Made by a program: the position numbers and the translations under genes. DNA of 64,000 nucleotides from Candidatus Zixiibacteriota bacterium (GTDB lineage Bacteria > Zixibacteria > MSB-5A5 > JAABVY01), in NCBI GenBank assembly GCA_011056555.1, contig DSEQ01000040.1, positions 62,001 to 126,000 of the forward strand, read 5' to 3'. The notes below the pieces were generated by a model. The model was not told the origin of the DNA. It saw only the letters and a list, made by a program, of their open reading frames with translations, and did not search any database. Below are positions 44,283-53,449 of this stretch, piece after piece (position 1 is the stretch's first letter; each line of letters begins with the position of its first letter).

Positions 44283-44839
44283 ATTACTTCCCTGTATGTT
44301 GCATTCTATCAGCCCGCCACACTAAATCGTCCGCAGTCATACTGCAGGCTCCATAGCGCGCAGGCATGCATTTGCTCTTCCCAGGACAGGAAAGGCGTTT
44401 TTGTTAATCAGTTAATTTGTAGACTCAAAGCGTAGTAATTGATGCTGACTTCAAATTACAATTCGCTTTTGTGACTGCCAGGCAGACACAATTATTCATT
44501 AAGATCCCCCGCAGACATATCTTCCAGTCTGCAATCGGGCATTGCGCTCGAAAAGACAGCCCGGCCCGGGAATTTTGAAGGGTCGATCGGGCCTGGAAAT
44601 GTATAGATATTTTAACATTTGCTCTGCCGTCCAGCTTTAGAATCTACGCATTTATAGGAAGTGTTTGTTAGACCCTGGATTGCCTATTTTTCCTATTATG
44701 CTCACCTAAGGGGGGATATCAAAGGTTTATAGGATTTTGGATGTGTCTTTATCAGGGACAGAGTATCACAAATCGACAAGTCCAGTTTGCCGATGACGCT
44801 TCGAATATGCGGCGGGAATCCAGGCAGAGTAAACGATTA
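44283..44839. other. Intergenic, no feature supported
   Basis: 557 bp between two minus-strand genes. It contains small GC-rich inverted stretches, for example near 44570, but no ORF with a ribosome site and no clear terminator. Confidence 0.5.
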
Positions 44840-45109
44840 TCAAATGGATGAGATATCTTTATACTCCTCCAGCTCGCAGTGCATGCCGTCGCAATAAGGC
44901 GGGTTGCCGGTATGTTTGCACATGCAGAGCCAGATTTCTTTCTTCTCCGCAACTTCAAATTTGACGGGTGTTATGCCGGTGCCGCTGGCATTATGGGCGC
45001 CGTCACAAAAGGGCTGGTTCTTGGAATGGCCGCAAGCGCACCAGTAATAGGTTTTCGGTTCGAGTTCAATGTGTCGTGGTTCCAGGCCCGCGATTTTAGG
45101 CTTATCCAT
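44840..45109 (-). CDS. Double CDGSH iron-sulfur domain protein
   Basis: The protein is 89 aa with two CDGSH motifs: CACGHSKNQPFCDGAH (cluster ligands C-x-C-x8-9-C-x3-H) and CMCKHTGNPPYCDGMH. Each should hold one 2Fe-2S cluster with 3-Cys/1-His coordination, as in mitoNEET-type proteins. GGGGAGG lies before the ATG at 45109. Redox or iron-sulfur transfer roles are known in the family. It is divergent from the ferritin-like island, which fits a shared iron theme. Confidence 0.93.
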   Translation of the reverse strand: MDKPKIAGLEPRHIELEPKTYYWCACGHSKNQPFCDGAHNASGTGITPVKFEVAEKKEIWLCMCKHTGNPPYCDGMHCELEEYKDISSI

Positions 45110-45122
45110 GCATATCCTCCCC

Positions 45123-45150
45123 TTGAAAAATTGCTGTTTTGGATTAATAT
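45123..45150 (+). promoter_or_regulatory. Promoter of the putative small RNA
   Basis: TTGAAA (45123-45128), 16-nt spacer, TAATAT (45145-45150), predicting a start near 45157. Confidence 0.5.
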
Positions 45151-45156
45151 ATAAGA

Positions 45157-45351
45157 ATGCGATGACCGGGCCAATAAAGAAATCCGGCTTTTACCGGAGA
45201 TTTTAGAGAATCGGCAAAATTCGGGACCGGCCCCCGAACCATTTTGAAAATGGCTTGTTCTATCTTGGATGGAAAATTAAATTGGTCCGGAGGGAATGCT
45301 GGAATTAGAATCGGAAATCATAAGGGCAGGTTTTTCCGCCCTTGATTTTTC
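45157..45351 (+). ncRNA. Putative structured small RNA or leader before the ferritin-like island
   Basis: From the predicted start the RNA can form three strong hairpins in a row: AAATCCGG / CCGGaGATTT (45180-45203), TTCGGG / CCCGAA (45220-45238) and CCATTTT / AAAATGG (45239-45253). It ends with a terminator AAGGGC-GG / CC-GCCCTT + GATTTTT (45322-45350). No plus-strand gene ends before it, and the next gene starts at 45483. So it is either an sRNA of about 195 nt or an attenuator leader of the island. I do not recognise the family. Confidence 0.45.
45322..45350 (+). terminator. Terminator of the putative small RNA
   Basis: Stem AAGGGC-GG / CC-GCCCTT with a T-rich tail (GATTTTT). Confidence 0.7.
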
Positions 45352-45482
45352 AAGGATTATGTGATATATTTCACAGCCTTTTAAGGACTCTCTGTCGGGG
45401 TGGAAAACAGACCCTCTCGGAAGAATAAAAGGGATTGAAAGAGTAAATAGTAAATTATAACAGAATTATTGAGGAGGAAAAG

Positions 45483-45923
45483 ATGTCCACCAAGGAATTG
45501 ATGGAAGAGATTGTCAAGAATATGAAGCGCTGGCAGGCAATCGAGGATTCAGCTGTGTCATCAACCGGCAAAATCATCGAGAAGACCGATAATCCGCTTA
45601 TTCGCATGGTAATGGAAATCATCCAGCATGACTCCCAGATGCATCATAGAGTGCAAGAGTTCATCGCGCGCTCGATGACCGAGGAATCTATTGCGATTAC
45701 TCCCGAGGATCTGGAGAAGGTCTGGTCAGAGGTCGAGAACCATATCCGTATCGAGGAAAAGACGATCGAGATGGCCGAGAAATCTCTGGAAGGCCTGAAG
45801 GGCCGCAAACTTGTTGTGCCCGAATATTTTCTGCATTATCTTCTGAAGGATGAAAACAAGCACAACTCGCTTCTACAGGATCTTTCGGTAATAAAGAAAA
45901 ATATGTATCCGTACGGTTCATAA
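45483..45923 (+). CDS. Ferritin-like/hemerythrin-like helical protein
   Basis: The protein is 146 aa and all-helical, with His/Glu pairs spaced as in metal-binding four-helix bundles: EIIQHDSQMHHRVQEFI, EVENHIRIEEKTIEMAE, YFLHYLLKDENKHNSLLQ. The GAGGAGG site before the ATG is strong. It is the first gene of a row of five ferritin-like genes. A di-iron site is plausible but the ligand pattern is not a standard rubrerythrin one. Role inferred: iron storage or oxygen/peroxide reaction. Confidence 0.7.
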   Translation: MSTKELMEEIVKNMKRWQAIEDSAVSSTGKIIEKTDNPLIRMVMEIIQHDSQMHHRVQEFIARSMTEESIAITPEDLEKVWSEVENHIRIEEKTIEMAEKSLEGLKGRKLVVPEYFLHYLLKDENKHNSLLQDLSVIKKNMYPYGS

Positions 45924-46077
45924 TCGTCGGATATTTTCTATATATAAATGGGATGTGAAATCCCTCAAAAAAAGGGAAATCCCTGCTGGATTTCGGAAAC
46001 ATTAGTAATTCAGTGTTGTTTTGTCATAGATAATTATTAATGACTGAACAAAGGGTGATTTGGAAAGGAAAATAGAA

Positions 46078-46581
46078 ATGTTAAGCGACAATATGAAAAA
46101 GGCCTTGAATGATCAAATTAATGCTGAACTCTATTCAGCTTATATTTATCTTTCAATGGCTGCATATTTTGAAGATGCTAACTTCCCGGGCATGGCAACC
46201 TGGATGAAGGCCCAAGCCCAGGAAGAGGTTGGACATGCAATGAAATTCTATGCTTATGTCTTCGACCGTGATTCGAAGGTTGAGCTGAAGGCAATCGACG
46301 GTCCCCAGACTGAATGGAAATCCCCTCTCGATGCCTTTGAGACCGCTTACAATCATGAGAAGCATGTCACCGACCTGATCCACAAACTGGTTGAGCTGGC
46401 CAATAAAGAGAACGATCATGCCACCAGGTCATTTTTGAACTGGTTTATCGATGAGCAGGTTGAGGAAGAGGCCTCGACCAAGGCGATAGTCGACAGGCTG
46501 AAGTTTATCGGCGACGGCAAGCCCGGCCTGTTCATGCTCGATCGCGAGCTGGCAGGAAGAGGATCGGGCGGCGGTGAATAA
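46078..46581 (+). CDS. ftnA: Non-heme ferritin
   Basis: The protein is 167 aa, an iron-storing 24-mer. Ferroxidase residues fall at the same numbers as in E. coli FtnA: Glu17, Glu50, His53, Glu94, Gln127, Glu130. Anchors are [19 protein letters not shown] and [19 protein letters not shown] choose the ATG at 46078 (AAAGGA 8 nt upstream) over the in-frame TTG at 46060. A strong hairpin follows the stop, so expression may differ from the downstream genes. Confidence 0.95.
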   Translation: MLSDNMKKALNDQINAELYSAYIYLSMAAYFEDANFPGMATWMKAQAQEEVGHAMKFYAYVFDRDSKVELKAIDGPQTEWKSPLDAFETAYNHEKHVTDLIHKLVELANKENDHATRSFLNWFIDEQVEEEASTKAIVDRLKFIGDGKPGLFMLDRELAGRGSGGGE

Positions 46582-46614
46582 GCCGATGTTTGATCTTGAA
46601 TAATATATTGTGAA

Positions 46615-46652
46615 GGGCATTCATCACCCGGGTGATGGATGCCCTCTCTTTT
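46615..46652 (+). terminator. Terminator after the ferritin gene
   Basis: A long near-perfect stem, GGGCATTCATCACC / GGTGATGGATGCCC, followed by TCTCTTTT, 34 nt past the stop. Confidence 0.75.
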
Positions 46653-46693
46653 CCAGTATCGATTACAGAAACGGACTGAATCCGGAGGATAAA

Positions 46694-47206
46694 ATGACTC
46701 TTGAAGAAGCTATCAAAATGGCGCTCGAATATGAGACCAAAGTGCGCGACACCTATATTGATGCCGCCAGGAAGGCCTCGGATGATACCGGCAAACGGAT
46801 ATTCAAGGTTCTTGGCGAGGAGGAACAGGGACATATCAATTACCTTCAGAGCAGGCTCGCTGAATGGCAGAAGACCGGCAAAATCACCACGGAAAAACTG
46901 GATACCGTCGTGCCCTCAAAGAAGGCGATTGAGGATGGTGTGAAGAAACTTGATAAGGAGATGTCCAGGTCTGATTACGGCTCAGAGATGGAGATGCTGC
47001 GCAAGGCCCTGGAACTTGAAATCGAGACCTCCAGCTTCTACCAACGCATGGTTGACGAGATGGGCGAGGAAGGCAAGATGTTCGAGCATTTCATGAAAAT
47101 CGAGGAAGGCCACAAGGCCATAGTGCAGGCGGAGATCGACTATCTCAGCAAAACCGGCTACTTTTTCGACTTCCAGGAATTCTCGATGGAATCGCCGATT
47201 GAATAG
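46694..47206 (+). CDS. Ferritin-like (rubrerythrin-type) protein A
   Basis: The protein is 170 aa, start chosen for GGAGG 7 nt upstream (the longer ORF from 46610 runs through the terminator hairpin). It has two helix pairs with the rubrerythrin-like ligand pattern: EYETKVRDTYIDAA with GEEEQGHINYLQSRL, and LELEIETSSFYQRM with KIEEGHKAIVQAEI. Each half gives E...ExxH. It lacks the rubredoxin domain. Probably a di-iron erythrin or iron-handling protein of the island. Confidence 0.85.
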   Translation: MTLEEAIKMALEYETKVRDTYIDAARKASDDTGKRIFKVLGEEEQGHINYLQSRLAEWQKTGKITTEKLDTVVPSKKAIEDGVKKLDKEMSRSDYGSEMEMLRKALELEIETSSFYQRMVDEMGEEGKMFEHFMKIEEGHKAIVQAEIDYLSKTGYFFDFQEFSMESPIE

Positions 47207-47251
47207 GACGATCAGAGGATCTTTTGAATACGTAAATTATGGGATTTCATT

Positions 47252-47764
47252 ATGTCTGATGAACAAAAGAAACTTACAGAGGGCCTGAAGAAGGCAATTT
47301 CGGCCGAACGTGACGGCTACAGCTTCTATATGATGGCCGCCGGAAGCACCGAGGATGAAAAAGGAAAAGAGGTGTTCGAGACTCTGGCGCGCGAAGAGCT
47401 GGATCACATGAACTTCCTGCGCCAGCAGTACGATTCAATTCTGAAGACCGGCAGACCGGATACCAGTATCAGCCTCGGTCCGCGCAAAGACCTCACCGGC
47501 ATCTCCCCGATTTTCTCGGATAAACTTAAATCGCGGATCAGCGATGCGCATATTGAGATGAGCGCGCTTTCCATCGGGGTACAGCTGGAACTGGATGCGA
47601 TCAGGTTCTATCAGGAGCAGGCCAAGGAGACCAGTTATCCCGATGTCAGGAGATTCTATCAGGAACTGGCTGACTGGGAAACCGGGCATTACAACGCTCT
47701 CTGGGAACAGCAGCAGCAATTGAAAGAGGATTACTGGTCCACGGGCGGTTTCGCGCCGTTTTAA
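47252..47764 (+). CDS. Ferritin-like (rubrerythrin-type) protein B
   Basis: The protein is 170 aa. Same plan as its neighbour: SAERDGYSFYMMAA with AREELDHMNFLRQQ, then GVQLELDAIRFYQEQA with LADWETGHYNALWEQ. The four ligand helices are intact. The C-terminal YWSTGGFAPF is like that of other stand-alone erythrins. It lies 45 nt after protein A. Confidence 0.85.
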   Translation: MSDEQKKLTEGLKKAISAERDGYSFYMMAAGSTEDEKGKEVFETLAREELDHMNFLRQQYDSILKTGRPDTSISLGPRKDLTGISPIFSDKLKSRISDAHIEMSALSIGVQLELDAIRFYQEQAKETSYPDVRRFYQELADWETGHYNALWEQQQQLKEDYWSTGGFAPF

Positions 47765-47800
47765 ACCGGGTGGCAATCAACTTAAAATACCGAGGTTAAG

Positions 47801-48253
47801 ATGAACTTCAATTCTGTGGATGAAATATTGGATTTTGCAATCGGCGAGGAGGAAAAGGCCGCCGATTTTTATACCGAGCTTGCCGGAAAAGTGAGCAAGC
47901 CGAATATCAAGGAGATGTTCGAGCAGTTCGCCCGTGAGGAAAAAGGCCACAAAGCCAAACTCCTGGCCGCCAAGCAGGGCAAAATGCTGCAGAAATCAGA
48001 AAAGAAAATTCTCGACCTGAAGATCGGCGATCATCTGGAGTCAGTCGAGCTTACTCCCAACATCGATTTTCAGGATGCCTTGATCCTGGCCATGAAAGCT
48101 GAAAAAAATGCTTTCAAATTGTACAATTCTCTGGCCGAGCAGGCTGATGATCCCGCCATCCGGGACATGCTCCTGGCCCTGGCCCAGGAGGAGGCCAAGC
48201 ACAAGCTACGTTTCGAAACCGAATACGATGAGCTGGTCTTAACCGAGAATTAG
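47801..48253 (+). CDS. Ferritin-like (rubrerythrin-type) protein C
   Basis: The protein is 150 aa with the motifs GEEEKAADFYTELA, FAREEKGHKAKLLAA, AMKAEKNAFKLYNSLAE and LAQEEAKHKLRFETEYDEL: a complete set of ExxH pairs on four helices. It lacks the C-terminal rubredoxin of true rubrerythrin, so an outside electron donor is needed. It is the last of the five ferritin-like genes, followed by repeat A and the flavodiiron gene. Confidence 0.88.
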   Translation: MNFNSVDEILDFAIGEEEKAADFYTELAGKVSKPNIKEMFEQFAREEKGHKAKLLAAKQGKMLQKSEKKILDLKIGDHLESVELTPNIDFQDALILAMKAEKNAFKLYNSLAEQADDPAIRDMLLALAQEEAKHKLRFETEYDELVLTEN

Positions 48254-48285
48254 GGTTTAATTGGACAACATGGGTGGCCTACTTT

Positions 48286-48345
48286 TGTAGGTCAAATGTC
48301 TGTGAAATTTGACAAAGCGTCAAATCCCACAGGGATTTGACCTGC
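48286..48345. repeat. Palindromic repeat family A, copy 2
   Basis: GTAGGTCAAAT..AATTTGAC then GTCAAATCCC-aca-GGGATTTGACCTGCA. Same two-palindrome layout as 23361-23416, ending GACCTRCA. Confidence 0.75.
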
Positions 48346-48377
48346 AATAATGCAAAGATATGAATTATGGAGACAAT

Positions 48378-49568
48378 ATGAAACCGCTTGAGATTAAAAA
48401 GAATGTTTACTGGGTGGGGGCAGTTGACTGGGATCTCCGTGATTTCCATGGCTACTCCACCGAAAAAGGTACAAGCTACAACGCCTACTTGGTGGTGGAC
48501 AAAAAGACCGTGCTTTTCGATACGGTCAAAGTCGAACTTCAGAAAGACCTCCTGGCTAACATCCGGCAGGTAACCGATCCATCAAAGATTGATTATATTG
48601 TTGTCAATCATGCCGAAATGGATCACTCCGGATCACTCCCTGAGGTACTCAAGATAGTCAAACCGGAAAAGATTTTCTGTACAGCCAAATGTAAGGACGC
48701 CCTGATACAGCATTTCCATGATGAAAGCTGGCCGTTTGAGGTCATAAAAGAAGGCGATTCGATCGAGCTGGGGCAGAAGACGATTCAATTTTTTGATTCC
48801 AAGATGATGCACTGGCCGGAGAGCATGGTCAGTTATATTCCCGAAGACAATCTGCTCATCTCAAATGATATCTTTGGGCAGCACTGGGCCACCAGTGAAC
48901 GTTTTGATGATAAGGTCGACCAGGGCGAACTCTACTGGCAGTCGGCAAAGTATTATGCCAATATCTTCATGCCTTTCGCCACTCCGGCGCAGAAATTCCT
49001 GAAGAAGCTCAAAGAGAATGATCTTAAGATCGATATGATTGCGGTCGATCACGGCCTGATTTGGCGCAAAGATATCGATAAGATAATCGAACTCTACGAC
49101 AAATGGAGCTCAGGCAGGGCCGACAAAAAGGCTGTGGTGGTTTACGACACCATGTGGGGTTCGACCAAAAAGATGGCGCGCGCTATCGGTAAAGGTATCG
49201 CCTCGCAGGATGTTTCGGTGCAGGTTCTCGATCTGCGCTTCAATCACAGGAGCGATGTCATCACCGAGGCATTAGACTCTCGGGCGATCATCCTGGGTTC
49301 GCCGGTTATGAATAATAACATCCTGCCCGGTATGGGCGGATTCCTGACCTATATGAAAGGTCTGCGTCCAAAGGATAAAATCGGCGGAGCATTCGGATCG
49401 TACGGCTGGTCAGATAAGGCTACCAAGATTCTGAAAGAATACATGGATGACCTCAAATTCGATATCATCGGAGACGGCCTCAGCACACAATATGTCCCCA
49501 CAGATGATGTCTTAAACCAATGCTACGAATACGGCGTCGAAATCGGCAAAGCTGTAAATGCGGGATAG
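48378..49568 (+). CDS. Flavodiiron protein (A-type, FprA-like)
   Basis: The protein is 396 aa: metallo-beta-lactamase domain with di-iron ligands His78, Glu80, Asp82, His83 (NHAEMDH), His145, Asp164, His225, then a flavodoxin domain with FMN loop YDTMWGSTKKMA. The enzyme reduces O2 to water or NO to N2O in the cytosol of anaerobes, using rubredoxin or similar. GGAG lies 5 nt before the ATG at 48378, which I prefer over the upstream ATG at 48360. It sits at the end of the ferritin-like island, so oxygen removal and iron storage are encoded together. Confidence 0.95.
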   Translation: MKPLEIKKNVYWVGAVDWDLRDFHGYSTEKGTSYNAYLVVDKKTVLFDTVKVELQKDLLANIRQVTDPSKIDYIVVNHAEMDHSGSLPEVLKIVKPEKIFCTAKCKDALIQHFHDESWPFEVIKEGDSIELGQKTIQFFDSKMMHWPESMVSYIPEDNLLISNDIFGQHWATSERFDDKVDQGELYWQSAKYYANIFMPFATPAQKFLKKLKENDLKIDMIAVDHGLIWRKDIDKIIELYDKWSSGRADKKAVVVYDTMWGSTKKMARAIGKGIASQDVSVQVLDLRFNHRSDVITEALDSRAIILGSPVMNNNILPGMGGFLTYMKGLRPKDKIGGAFGSYGWSDKATKILKEYMDDLKFDIIGDGLSTQYVPTDDVLNQCYEYGVEIGKAVNAG

Positions 49569-49656
49569 AGATATAGCCGTCTGGAAAGGGTTCCTGACGG
49601 CACTCGTTAATTATGTTTATCATCGAGAGCCATGCATAACGGTCAAACATACCTCA

Positions 49657-49666
49657 TACGATATCG
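49657..49666. promoter_or_regulatory. TACGATATCG site 1 (candidate operator)
   Basis: The decamer TACGATATCG recurs at 49818 inside a perfect palindrome TACGATATCGTA, both in the gap before the GyrI-like gene (49872). A likely binding-site pair; the regulator is unknown. Confidence 0.35.
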
Positions 49667-49817
49667 AATGATGTCATTCTCAAAATAATTGCCCAATCAC
49701 ACAAAGCAATCACAATTTCCCGGCAAACTTTCCGTACAGCGGCGTCCTGATTTGGATTTTTCGGAATTGTAATCCCGGAATTACAGCATGAAATCAAAAA
49801 AAGGAAATCATTTCGTT

Positions 49818-49829
49818 TACGATATCGTA
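49818..49829. promoter_or_regulatory. TACGATATCGTA palindrome, candidate operator
   Basis: A perfect 12-bp palindrome 43 bp before the GyrI-like start codon. See the site at 49657. The rest of 49569-49871 shows no gene. Confidence 0.4.
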
Positions 49830-49871
49830 GAGTAATATAAAAAATAAATCTTCAAAATCGGAGGCACAAGA

Positions 49872-50327
49872 ATGGCAGAACATGAAGTACGTATTATCAA
49901 AATGCCTGCATGCCGACTGGCGCTGGTGAATACTGTGAGCAGCAGCCCGGAGATGGAATCAATTCAGAAGCTCATGAAATGGGTCGAGAAAAGAAATTTG
50001 GCTGATAGAGAATATGGTCCGAGATGGTTCGGCAGGAATAATCCCCCACCGCAAGATGATAAAGCAGAATATGGTTATGATGCTATGGTAACGATCCCTG
50101 ATGATATTACTAATGCTGATGAAGTCCAGCTCTACCAGATTCCGGAACGGACATGCGCCGTCGTTAAAGCCAATTTGCAGAACATCACACAGATGTGGAA
50201 CTATCTTTATGACTGGGTTAAAGAAAGCGACTATGAAATAGCCGATCACGGTCTGGAGGAACTTCTGGATCCATATGCGAATGATGAGGAATTTCTCTTC
50301 GACCTATGGCTGCCGGTACGAAAATAA
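49872..50327 (+). CDS. GyrI-like small-molecule binding protein
   Basis: The protein is 151 aa. The AraC-effector-binding/GyrI fold is suggested by VRIIKMPACRLALVNT at the start, GYDAMVTIPDDI and VQLYQIPERTCAVVKAN in the middle, and LFDLWLPVRK at the end. It has no DNA-binding domain, so it is a stand-alone effector-binding protein as in SbmC/GyrI. GGAGG precedes the ATG. Its proximity to the RND efflux operon (convergent) suggests a role in handling small amphipathic molecules; that is inference. Confidence 0.8.
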   Translation: MAEHEVRIIKMPACRLALVNTVSSSPEMESIQKLMKWVEKRNLADREYGPRWFGRNNPPPQDDKAEYGYDAMVTIPDDITNADEVQLYQIPERTCAVVKANLQNITQMWNYLYDWVKESDYEIADHGLEELLDPYANDEEFLFDLWLPVRK

Positions 50328-50359
50328 TCAAACTCAAAAAGCGGAAATTGCCGATAAGC

Positions 50360-53300
50360 CTATTCCGTCGCAGGTGCTGCCCTCAACCTGCGGGCACGCT
50401 CCAGCAAATTATAGACGGCGTTATAAGTAACTGGAATCAAAATCAGGGTGATCAGTGCTGAAACTGTCAAACCGCCAATGACCGCCCTCGCCAGAGCCGC
50501 CTGAATCTCGCCTCCGGCGCCAAGCACAAAGGCCAGCGGAAGCATACCCAGCACTGTTGTAAAGGTAGTCATCAAAATCGGCCGCAGACGCAACCGTGCA
50601 GACTGCCGCACAGCATCATTGATATCAAGACCGCGCTCCCGGCGCATCAGGTTTATATAATCAACCATCACAATAGCGTTATTGACAACGATGCCCATCA
50701 GCATAACAATGCCCATCAGGCTTTGTATGTTGATGGTCGTGCCCGTCAAAAGCAGCGTGGGCACAACACCTATGATGGCCATTGGAACCGCGATCATCAC
50801 GATAAGCGGATCAAGAAATCTTTCAAACTGCGCCGCCATAACCATGTAAATCAAAATCGCAGCCATCAAGACCGACAACAGAAAATCGTTCCTGGCTTTC
50901 TGCTGCTCCTCGTACTCGCCGCTGAATACGATCGAGAATCCTTCCGGCAGAGGCACGTTGCGCATGCCCCTCTGCAGTTTCCCGATCACATCTCCCAGCG
51001 CCGCTCCGCTTTCCAGATTAGCAGTGATATAGGTCACCCGCTGCCCGTCAATGCGTTCGATTTCTGTCGGGCTGCGCCTCCGCTCAGTTTCCACCACTGC
51101 AGAGACCGGCACGATGTCGCCGCCCGCAGTTCGCACACCCACATTGCTTAAGTCCACGGTTGTCAGTCGGTCTTGCGGCTGAAGCCGAACCGTGATAGGA
51201 AATTCCTCTCCGCCCTCACGGAACACCCCTGCCCGGCTTCCGCCGATATTGGTCTGAATTACCTGTGCTATCTGGTTTACCGTCAATCCCAGGTCTGCAA
51301 TTTTCTCACGATCGATGACCAGGTTCTGCTCGGGTCTTCCTTCCCGCCTGCTGATCCGGACATCCGCCACCTCCGGGACTCTTTCAGCTACATTCTTTAT
51401 TTGATTGGCCAGGCGGTTGGCCACATCCAGATCGTATCCCCGCAGTTCAATCTGTACAGCTTCAGCGCCCCCGGACCCAAACAGCCGCCGCAGCATCCAC
51501 AGCCCCGACTGCGCCGAGACACGGATATCCGCCCCGGGAATCTGTCCCGAGACTTCACGGCGAAGCTGGTCGGCCAAATCAAAACTGTTGATGGATCGTT
51601 CTCCGGCACTCTTGAGCGAGAGTTCCACCTCGGCATTTCCGGGACGAATCTGAGTGGTTATATGAAGCACCTCATCCATCGGCGTAACCTCCCGCACTAT
51701 CTGCTCCAGCTCATACAGATACTCGTTCACCACAGCGATGTTCGTCCCCTGGGCCATCATCAGGTCCACATCAATTTCATCGGCATCGGTTTGCGGAGCC
51801 AGTTCCACCGGCAACAGCGGCCACAACAATATAGCGCCGGCCAACAGCACTGCGGTTACTCCAAAGACAATTTTCTTATGCCCCAGGGCCTTATCCAGAA
51901 GACCCGCGTATCGCTCCTCGAGCCGCTGAAACCAATTGCCGAGGCGCTTGCGAATACCATTGCGATTTCCACCGCCGGATTTGATCGTTAAAAATCGGCT
52001 GGCAAGCATTGGCACCAGGGTGAGCGCCACCAGGAGCGAACACAGAAGGGCAAATACCACCACCAGCGCAAGCTCGCGTAAAAGCATACCGGAGATAGTC
52101 TGCATGAAAACTACCGGCAGAAAGATGACTGAGGTGGTGAGTGTCGATGCTATAATGGCGCCGGTCACTTGCTTTGTACCGGTGAGAGCGCTTTCTTCAC
52201 GGGAGTGACCGCCCTCCCTCAGGCGAACGATATTTTCCAGGACCACAATGGAATTGTCGACAATCAATCCAATCCCCAGCGCCAGCCCGCCAAAACTCAT
52301 CTGGTTTAATGTCAGGTTATTGAAATACAGAAGACCGAAGGTAGCAATGAGCGAGATCGGGATCGAGAGGGCAATGATAAATGTAGTCGAGCCGTTTCGC
52401 AAAAAGATATAAAGTACGAAAATTGCCAGGAGCCCGCCGAAAAGTGCTGACTGCTTCACGGTATCAATCGAGTTCTGTATGAATTCGCTCTGGTCGATCA
52501 CCATCACCAGATCCAGATCATCCCGCTCCCGGTCAATTCTCTCCATCACTTCCCGCGCCTGTCGGGCCACCTCGACCGTGTTGGCGCCCGACTGCTTGCG
52601 AATCCCCAGCCGCACCATGGGCTGGCCGTCAATCTGCACGATGCGGTTGATGTCCTCAAAACCATCCACCACCTCGGCCACATCACCGACCCGAATCGGA
52701 TAGCCGTCAACTACCGTTATGATCGTATTGGTTATCTGCTCAAGCGACTGATATTCTCCCCGAGTACGCACATACATATCGCTTATGCCCTCTCGCATGT
52801 CGCCGCCGGGAAGAGTGACATTCTCACGTTGCAGTGCCGCACGCACATCGGCCGCGGAGAGGCCGCTGGAGGCCAGACGGTCGCGTTTGAGCCGCACCTG
52901 CACCTCTCGATACAGACCGCCCCAGACATCTATCGAACCGACACCCGGAATCTGCTCGAAACGCTGGGCAATCTCGCGCTCCAAAACGAGCGTCAACTCG
53001 TCCATAGGACGATCCGAATGTGCTCCCAGGATTACGACCGGAAAATTGTCGGGATCAAATTTCCATAAACGCGGCGGCTCGACTTCCGGCGGAAAATCAT
53101 CGCGAATCCGATCCAGCGCCGCCCGGACATCATTGGCCGCAGCGTCAATATCCGTCCCCTGCGCAAATTCGAGTCTGACCCAGCTGCGCCCTTCCTCAGA
53201 ATTCGAGCGCACCTCAGTCAGGTTGGGTACCACAGCGACAGCATTTTCCACACGGTCGGTGATGATTGTCTCGATTTCCTCCGGGCCCACATTGGGATAA

Positions 53301-53449
53301 CTGGTTGAGATGCTGAGCATGGGATACTCGATCTGAGGCAACAGGTCGACCGGCAAAAATCTGAATCCCATTATACCGAGGACAATAATAATTAGAAACA
53401 CCATAGCCGTCGCCACGGGACGTTTTACCGCTGTCCTGGTAATGTTCAT
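50360..53449 (-). CDS. RND efflux transporter, AcrB/HAE1-like
   Basis: The protein is 1029 aa with 12 TM helices in the RND pattern. Conserved parts: MNITRTAVKRPVATAMVFLI, GLIVDNSIVVLENIVRLREGG (TM4 with its Asp) and GIVVNNAIVMVDYINLMR (TM10). The porter domain fits a drug/amphiphile exporter (HAE) more than a metal exporter. It overlaps the adaptor by ATGA. No TolC-like outer-membrane gene is in the operon. It uses the proton gradient to export substrates from the periplasm. Confidence 0.95.
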   Translation of the reverse strand: MNITRTAVKRPVATAMVFLIIIVLGIMGFRFLPVDLLPQIEYPMLSISTSYPNVGPEEIETIITDRVENAVAVVPNLTEVRSNSEEGRSWVRLEFAQGTDIDAAANDVRAALDRIRDDFPPEVEPPRLWKFDPDNFPVVILGAHSDRPMDELTLVLEREIAQRFEQIPGVGSIDVWGGLYREVQVRLKRDRLASSGLSAADVRAALQRENVTLPGGDMREGISDMYVRTRGEYQSLEQITNTIITVVDGYPIRVGDVAEVVDGFEDINRIVQIDGQPMVRLGIRKQSGANTVEVARQAREVMERIDRERDDLDLVMVIDQSEFIQNSIDTVKQSALFGGLLAIFVLYIFLRNGSTTFIIALSIPISLIATFGLLYFNNLTLNQMSFGGLALGIGLIVDNSIVVLENIVRLREGGHSREESALTGTKQVTGAIIASTLTTSVIFLPVVFMQTISGMLLRELALVVVFALLCSLLVALTLVPMLASRFLTIKSGGGNRNGIRKRLGNWFQRLEERYAGLLDKALGHKKIVFGVTAVLLAGAILLWPLLPVELAPQTDADEIDVDLMMAQGTNIAVVNEYLYELEQIVREVTPMDEVLHITTQIRPGNAEVELSLKSAGERSINSFDLADQLRREVSGQIPGADIRVSAQSGLWMLRRLFGSGGAEAVQIELRGYDLDVANRLANQIKNVAERVPEVADVRISRREGRPEQNLVIDREKIADLGLTVNQIAQVIQTNIGGSRAGVFREGGEEFPITVRLQPQDRLTTVDLSNVGVRTAGGDIVPVSAVVETERRRSPTEIERIDGQRVTYITANLESGAALGDVIGKLQRGMRNVPLPEGFSIVFSGEYEEQQKARNDFLLSVLMAAILIYMVMAAQFERFLDPLIVMIAVPMAIIGVVPTLLLTGTTINIQSLMGIVMLMGIVVNNAIVMVDYINLMRRERGLDINDAVRQSARLRLRPILMTTFTTVLGMLPLAFVLGAGGEIQAALARAVIGGLTVSALITLILIPVTYNAVYNLLERARRLRAAPATE

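Noticed and set aside
45951..46005. AAATCC-rich palindrome as a third copy of repeat family A
   Set aside because: It lacks the GTCAAA/TTTGAC ends and the second palindrome, so the resemblance is superficial.
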